This document shows, piece after piece, positions 20,887-24,533 of a stretch of DNA of 24,533 bases (position 1 is its first letter; each line of letters opens with the position of its first letter). The notes below the pieces were generated by a model that saw nothing but the letters and a program-made list of their open reading frames with translations, did no database searches and was not told where the DNA came from. Source of the stretch: JBFKUL01 sp041635755 (GTDB lineage Bacteria; Pseudomonadota; Gammaproteobacteria; Burkholderiales; SG8-39); the NCBI GenBank assembly GCA_041635755.1, contig JBFKUL010000011.1:1-24533 (forward strand). Reading direction: 5' to 3'. A program made the translations under genes and the position numbers.

Positions 20887-21303
20887 ATGAGGCTCGCTGC
20901 GACGAAACAACAGCTGCAGACACTGCTCGACCGCTCGCGCTTCCTGAAGAGCTACGCCTTTCGCGTCGTTTCGCTCGATGTGGGCGCCTGCACCATTGAG
21001 TTGCCGTTCCGGCGCCTGCACGAGCGGCCCGGAGGTATCGTCAACGGCCCGGCGCTCATGGCGAGCGCCGACTGCGCCATGTGGATGGCCATCAAGTCGG
21101 TGATCGGCATCGAGCACGATGCGCTGACCAGCGAGTTGAACACTGCGTTTTTGCAGGCGGCGAAGCGCGAGCCGGTGCGCTGCACGGCGAAGATCCTGAA
21201 GCTCGGCAAACGCAGCATTTATGGCGTGGCTGAATGCCACAGCCGCGGCGGCAGGCTCTTCAGCCACCATACGTGCACCTACGTGCGCGTGCCGGGCGCC
21301 TAG
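20887..21303 (+). CDS. Hotdog-fold thioesterase family protein (DUF4442/PaaI-like)
   Basis: A 138-residue hotdog-fold protein. The helix-strand core is visible in TLLDRSRFLKSYAFRVVSLD, ACTIELPFRRLHERPGGIVNGPALMASADCAMW and DALTSELNTAFLQAAKREPVRCTAKILKLGK. The central RPGGIVNGP loop and the aspartate in ASADCAM correspond to the active-site region of PaaI-type thioesterases, though the usual HGG is replaced by NGP. It presumably hydrolyses, or at least binds, an acyl-CoA. It is the second hotdog gene in the run, unrelated in detail to the first. ATG 20887 lies 13 bases after the thiolase, with a weak ribosome binding site. One base separates it from the next gene. Confidence 0.8.
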   Translation: MRLAATKQQLQTLLDRSRFLKSYAFRVVSLDVGACTIELPFRRLHERPGGIVNGPALMASADCAMWMAIKSVIGIEHDALTSELNTAFLQAAKREPVRCTAKILKLGKRSIYGVAECHSRGGRLFSHHTCTYVRVPGA

Positions 21304-21304
21304 G

Positions 21305-22444
21305 ATGTCGCGCGCCGAGCAGCACGAGATGATCCGCGAAAGCGTGCGGCGCTTTGCGCGCGAGCGGCTCTGGCCGAATGCGGCACGCTGGGACCGCGAG
21401 AAGCACTTTCCGCGCGAGGAACTTGCCGCGCTTGGCGCGATGGGTCTGTTCGGGGTCGCGATCCCGGAGGAACTCGGCGGCGCGGGTATGGACTACACGT
21501 CGCTCGCCATCGCGTGCGAGGAAATCGCCGCCGGCGAAGGCGCCACCGCGACGGTCGTCTCGGTCAACAACCTGGTGGCCGGCATCCTCGCCGGCTACGG
21601 CAATCCGCGGCAGAAGGAGACCTACCTGCGGCCGCTGGCGCAGGGCAAGGCGCACGGCGCATTCTGCCTTACCGAGCCGCACGTCGGCTCGGATGCTGCC
21701 GCGATCACCACGCGCGCGGAGCGCTCCGGCGCCGACTACGTCCTGAACGGCGTCAAGCAGTTCATCACCTCGGGCAAGAATGCCGACCTCGCGGTGGTAT
21801 TCGCCGTGACGGATAAAGGCGCCGGCAAGAAAGGCATCAGTGCGTTTATCGTGCCGACGTCGGCGCCGGGCTGGCAAGTCGCGCACATCGAGGAGAAAAC
21901 CGGCCAGCGCGCCTCCGATACCGCGCAGATCGTGCTCGAGAACTGCAAAGTGCCTGCGACCGATCTGCTCGGCGGCGAAGGCGTGGGCTATCGCGTGGCG
22001 CTCGCCAATCTCGAATCGGGTCGCATCAACATCGCCGCGCAGGCAACCGGCATTGCACGCGCCGCACTCGAGGCAGCGCTCGCGTACGCGAAGGAGCGCA
22101 AGAGCATGGGCAAGACGCTCATCGAGCACCAGGCGGTGAACTTCCGGCTCGCCGACATGGCCACCCAGATCGAAGCGGCGCGACAGCTTTACCTGCACGC
22201 CGCGGCACTGCGCGACGCCGGTGTACCCTGCCTGACGCAGGCTTCGATGGCCAAGCTGTTCGCCTCCGAGATGGCCGAGAAAGTGTGCTCGGACGCGATC
22301 CAGATCCACGGCGGCTACGGCTACGTGGCCGATTTTCCGGTCGAGCGCCTCTGGCGCGATGTCCGCGTGTGCCGCATCTACGAGGGCGCGAGCGACATCC
22401 AGCGCCTGGTCATCGGTCGCGCACTCGCTTCGGGGAACGCATGA
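21305..22444 (+). CDS. Acyl-CoA dehydrogenase (short/medium-chain type)
   Basis: A 379-residue FAD enzyme of the general acyl-CoA dehydrogenase family. AFCLTEPHVGSDAAAI and YVLNGVKQFITSGKNADL are the substrate/FAD signatures, IEEKTGQRASDTAQIVLENC follows, and the C-terminal CRIYEGASDIQRLVIGR supplies the catalytic glutamate E360 in the canonical C-terminal position. It is therefore of the SCAD/MCAD type and not a second isovaleryl-CoA dehydrogenase, despite sharing the operon with one. Substrate could be a short straight- or branched-chain acyl-CoA. ATG 21305 starts one base after the thioesterase stop. The stop overlaps the methyltransferase start (ATGA). Confidence 0.93.
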   Translation: MSRAEQHEMIRESVRRFARERLWPNAARWDREKHFPREELAALGAMGLFGVAIPEELGGAGMDYTSLAIACEEIAAGEGATATVVSVNNLVAGILAGYGNPRQKETYLRPLAQGKAHGAFCLTEPHVGSDAAAITTRAERSGADYVLNGVKQFITSGKNADLAVVFAVTDKGAGKKGISAFIVPTSAPGWQVAHIEEKTGQRASDTAQIVLENCKVPATDLLGGEGVGYRVALANLESGRINIAAQATGIARAALEAALAYAKERKSMGKTLIEHQAVNFRLADMATQIEAARQLYLHAAALRDAGVPCLTQASMAKLFASEMAEKVCSDAIQIHGGYGYVADFPVERLWRDVRVCRIYEGASDIQRLVIGRALASGNA

Positions 22445-23268
22445 GTCTCGAGCGCGTCGCGTACGAAGCCTGCCCGCTCTGCGACGAGCCCTCGATCGAC
22501 GAGCTGGCGCATTACGATTGCAGCAAGCATCCACTGTACAAGCAGCAGCTGCCCGCGACCATGCGCTGGTGCCGCTGCAACGGCTGCCAGCACGTATTCA
22601 CGGATGGCTACTTCGGCGAGGAGGCGCTGGCGGTGCTGCTCTCGGACGCGCATGCGCATCAGCAGCCTGGCACCGGGGATGCCGATGCCGGACGAAACCT
22701 CTGGGCGCGCGTCATCGAGCGCGTCGCGGCGATGGCGCCGGCCTCGCCGCAGCGCGGCCTCGAGACCGGCGCGCCTCTGGGGCGCTGGCTCGATGTCGGC
22801 TTCGGTGACGGCTCGCTGCTGCTCACCGCGCAGGAATGGGGGTTCGAGGTCCTCGGCATCGATCTGCGCCGCGAGAGCGTGGCCAAGCTCGAAGCGCAGG
22901 GCGTCGCCGCGCGCTGCACGGCGCTCGAGACGCTCGAGCAGCCGGGCGCCTTCGACGTGGTGTCGATGGCCGACGTACTCGAGCACATGCCCTATCCGCG
23001 CCCGGCGCTGGCACAGGTCCATCGGCTTTTGACAAAGCGCGGGCTCATCTACGTTTCGATGCCCAATGCGGATACCGCGAGCTGGCGCGCGCTTGACCGC
23101 GAGCAAAAGAACCCGTACTGGATCGAGATCGAGCACTATCACAACTTCACGCGCGAGCGATTGCAGGCACTGCTGCGGGATAGTGGTTTCGAGCCCGTCT
23201 GGTACGGGATCAGCAACCGCTATCTGTGCGGCATGGAAGTGATCGCTCGTCGTGGCGGCGGCGATTGA
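22441..23268 (+). CDS. Class I SAM-dependent methyltransferase with N-terminal zinc ribbon
   Basis: A 275-residue methyltransferase. The N-terminus carries CPLC (C11, C14) and CNGC (C46, C49), a likely zinc ribbon. The Rossmann methyltransferase domain follows: motif I WLDVGFGDGSLLL (W116-), the acidic end of strand 2 in VLGIDLRRES, and FDVVSMADVLEHMPYP and GLIYVSMPNADTASW for motifs IV and V. Similar zinc-ribbon plus SAM domain proteins often modify small molecules, lipids or sugars; the acceptor is not known here. ATG overlaps the dehydrogenase stop, so it is expressed with the liu genes, though nothing in leucine breakdown needs methylation. It ends 15 bases before the next gene, which has a strong GGGAGGGGG ribosome binding site. 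Confidence 0.85.
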   Translation: MSLERVAYEACPLCDEPSIDELAHYDCSKHPLYKQQLPATMRWCRCNGCQHVFTDGYFGEEALAVLLSDAHAHQQPGTGDADAGRNLWARVIERVAAMAPASPQRGLETGAPLGRWLDVGFGDGSLLLTAQEWGFEVLGIDLRRESVAKLEAQGVAARCTALETLEQPGAFDVVSMADVLEHMPYPRPALAQVHRLLTKRGLIYVSMPNADTASWRALDREQKNPYWIEIEHYHNFTRERLQALLRDSGFEPVWYGISNRYLCGMEVIARRGGGD

Positions 23269-23283
23269 CGCAAGGGAGGGGGC

Positions 23284-23886
23284 ATGGCGGCATCCATCGA
23301 CTTCTATTTCGACTTCTCCTCGCCCTACGGCTACATCGGGTCGACCAAGATCGAGCAGCTCGCGGCCAAGCACGGCCGCAGCGTCACATGGCGTCCGATG
23401 CTGCTCGGCGCGGCTTTCAAGGCCACCGGCATGTCGCCGTTGCCGCAGGTGCCCTTGAAGGGCGACTACGCAAAGCGCGACTTCGCCCGTTCGGCCAAGT
23501 ACCACGGCGCGCCGTTCAAGTATCCGAGCGCGTTTCCGGTTTCGACGGTGGCCGCGTTGCGCACCTTCTACTGGCTGAACGGCAAGGACCCAACGAAGGC
23601 GGTCGAGCTGGCCAAGGCGCTGCTCAAGGCCTACTTCGTCGACGACGTGAACATCTCGGAGGCCGAGAACGTCGTCAAGATCGCCGCCGCGGTCGGCTGC
23701 AAGGCGGACGAAGTGCGAGCGGCGCTGAATGACCAGGCGATTAAGGACAAGACCAAGGCAGAGGTCGATGCCGCGCTCGGCAACGGCGTGTTCGGTTCCC
23801 CCTATGTGGTGATCGACGGCGAGCCCTTCTGGGGGGTGGATCGCTTCGACCAGATCGACAAGTGGCTCGCCACCGGAGGCTGGTGA
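23284..23886 (+). CDS. 2-hydroxychromene-2-carboxylate isomerase / DsbA-family protein
   Basis: A 200-residue cytoplasmic thioredoxin-fold protein of the HCCA isomerase/kappa-class GST family (DsbA superfamily without a CxxC). The first strand IDFYFDFSSPYGYIGS carries the conserved SSPY in place of the redox cysteines. A helical insertion is followed by the cis-proline loop GVFGSPYVVIDGEPFWGVDR near the C-terminus. HCCA isomerase uses glutathione to interconvert cis and trans forms of an aromatic intermediate in naphthalene degradation, but family members in liu operons are unlikely to do this chemistry. A glutathione-dependent isomerase or detoxification enzyme is more probable. An excellent GGGAGGGGG lies just ahead of the ATG. 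The following rhodanese gene starts one base after its stop. Confidence 0.88.
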   Translation: MAASIDFYFDFSSPYGYIGSTKIEQLAAKHGRSVTWRPMLLGAAFKATGMSPLPQVPLKGDYAKRDFARSAKYHGAPFKYPSAFPVSTVAALRTFYWLNGKDPTKAVELAKALLKAYFVDDVNISEAENVVKIAAAVGCKADEVRAALNDQAIKDKTKAEVDAALGNGVFGSPYVVIDGEPFWGVDRFDQIDKWLATGGW

Positions 23887-23887
23887 C

Positions 23888-24295
23888 ATGGCGCTGAAAA
23901 AAGGTTTCAAGGCGTTGATTGCGGAGGCGGCGAAGCGCTGCCAGGGCATCACGCCGGATGCGGCGCAGGCACGCCTCGGCGACCCGAACACGGTCTTTGT
24001 CGACGTGCGCGACGTGCGCGAGCTCGAGCGCGACGGCATGATCCCCGGCGCCTTTCATGCGCCACGCGGCATGATCGAGTTCTGGGTCGATCCCGAAAGC
24101 CCGTACTACAAGCCGATCTTCCAAGAGGGCAAGACCTTCGTGCTGTACTGCGCCGCCGACTTTCGCGCGACGCTTGCCGCGGCCGCGCTGAGCGACATGG
24201 GACTGCCGAACGTACTGCATCTCGAGGGCGGCTTTGGCGAGTGGAAGAAGGCCGGGCGCCCCTGCGGCGAGCGCCCGCACAAGGCGAAGGACTAG
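23888..24295 (+). CDS. Rhodanese-like sulfurtransferase
   Basis: A 135-residue single-domain rhodanese. The fold is clear in TVFVDVRDVRELERDGMIPGAFHAPRG, then a long loop, FVLYCAADFRATLAAAAL and VLHLEGGFGEWKKAG. The active-site cysteine is C88, with the loop CAADFRA ending in arginine R93, so sulfur transfer is chemically plausible. Unlike the commonest rhodaneses it lacks a second domain. It begins one base after the HCCA-isomerase-like gene and ends four bases before liuB, pairing with a glutathione-type enzyme. Persulfide or thiosulfate handling is a guess. Single-domain rhodaneses can also be electron-transfer or regulatory modules. Confidence 0.87.
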   Translation: MALKKGFKALIAEAAKRCQGITPDAAQARLGDPNTVFVDVRDVRELERDGMIPGAFHAPRGMIEFWVDPESPYYKPIFQEGKTFVLYCAADFRATLAAAALSDMGLPNVLHLEGGFGEWKKAGRPCGERPHKAKD

Positions 24296-24299
24296 CGCC

Positions 24300-24533
24300 A
24301 TGCCCGTGCTCCGCTCGCAGCTCAACGCACGCTCGGACGAGTTCCGCGGCAATGCGCAGCGCATGAAGGCGCTGGTTGAAGACTTGCGCGCACAAGTTGA
24401 GCGCGCAGCGCTCGGCGGCGACGAGAACGCGCGCCAGAAGCACGCCGCACGCGGCAAGCTGCTGCCGCGCGAGCGCGTGCGCACCTTGCTCGACCCGGGC
24501 TCGCCGCTTCTCGAGATCGGGCAGCTCGCTGCG
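24300..24533 (+). CDS. liuB: Methylcrotonyl-CoA carboxylase beta subunit, N-terminal fragment
   Basis: The gene starts at ATG 24300 and is cut by the end of the window after 78 codons. The visible sequence (MPVLRSQLNARSDEFRGN, then MKALVEDLRAQVERAALGGDE, then ARGKLLPRERVRTLLDPGSP, ending LLEIGQLAA) is the characteristic start of the carboxyltransferase (beta) subunit of the biotin-dependent 3-methylcrotonyl-CoA carboxylase, the step after isovaleryl-CoA dehydrogenase in leucine breakdown. The RGKLLPRERV and EIGQLAA motifs separate it from propionyl-CoA carboxylase. It follows the rhodanese gene by four bases. The alpha subunit and hydratase/lyase genes are presumably further downstream, outside the window. 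Confidence 0.92.
   Translation, partial: MPVLRSQLNARSDEFRGNAQRMKALVEDLRAQVERAALGGDENARQKHAARGKLLPRERVRTLLDPGSPLLEIGQLAA

Noticed and set aside
19689..20888. Minus-strand frame of about 400 codons opposite the thiolase
   Set aside because: Antisense shadow: low-complexity arginine/alanine/histidine composition, no start signal, while the sense frame has all thiolase residues.
21260..24039. Long minus-strand frames opposite the second dehydrogenase, methyltransferase and HCCA-isomerase genes
   Set aside because: They cross several real genes and their junctions, lack any recognisable motif, and arise from the GC-rich third codon positions of the sense genes.
1..24533. CRISPR arrays, tRNA genes, insertion sequences, attachment sites
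   Set aside because: No regularly spaced repeats, cloverleaf sequences, transposase motifs or flanking direct repeats were found by eye in either strand.

Overview
The window is a GC-rich, gene-dense stretch of bacterial chromosome. The gene order hemE–priA–argS–SPOR protein–dsbA, a zapB-like gene and zapA followed by 6S RNA, a class I PHA synthase and a leucine/isovalerate (liu) cluster with a MerR-type LiuR together point to a betaproteobacterium, probably Burkholderiales-like and free-living. This assignment rests on protein families and synteny; no rRNA is present. No insertion sequence, phage gene, tRNA or CRISPR array was seen.

Region by region. (1) 1-3920: the start of a glycosyltransferase (minus), then a cobalamin uptake locus. 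A BtuB-type TonB-dependent receptor (minus) sits behind a well-formed B12 riboswitch, and the periplasmic binding protein btuF is divergent (plus). A small unknown gene converges on btuF. (2) 3921-4959: a short zapB-like coiled-coil gene with a good sigma70 promoter that would make the mRNA leaderless, then zapA, then the 6S RNA gene. (3) 4960-12890: a housekeeping run on the plus strand: EVE-domain protein, hemE, a 358-bp unusual intergenic region with DnaA boxes, a 10-codon leader ORF overlapping priA, priA, argS, an FtsN-like SPOR protein, dsbA and a short-chain dehydrogenase. (4) 12900-15830: on the minus strand, an MBL-fold hydrolase followed by phaC. (5) 15939-24533: on the plus strand, liuR, a strong near-palindromic LiuR-like operator, then a tight run of eleven genes: hotdog thioesterase, isovaleryl-CoA dehydrogenase, GNAT acetyltransferase, nitronate monooxygenase-like flavoprotein, thiolase, second hotdog protein, second acyl-CoA dehydrogenase, zinc-ribbon methyltransferase, HCCA-isomerase/DsbA-like protein, rhodanese, and the start of the methylcrotonyl-CoA carboxylase beta subunit (cut by the window end).

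How the genes fit together: the liu cluster would oxidise isovaleryl-CoA from leucine towards acetoacetate and acetyl-CoA. The thiolase links acetoacetyl-CoA with acetyl-CoA, and phaC next door stores 3-hydroxyacyl-CoA as polyester, so the right half looks like a leucine/acyl-CoA and carbon-storage neighbourhood. The left half combines B12 acquisition with cell division, global transcription control (6S), haem synthesis and replication restart.

The signals most worth a second look are the DnaA-box/AT-rich segment between hemE and priA, the priA leader ORF, the LiuR operator overlapping the liuR stop codon, the riboswitch expression platform, and the accessory genes of unknown role inside the liu run. 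No wholly new system is obvious.
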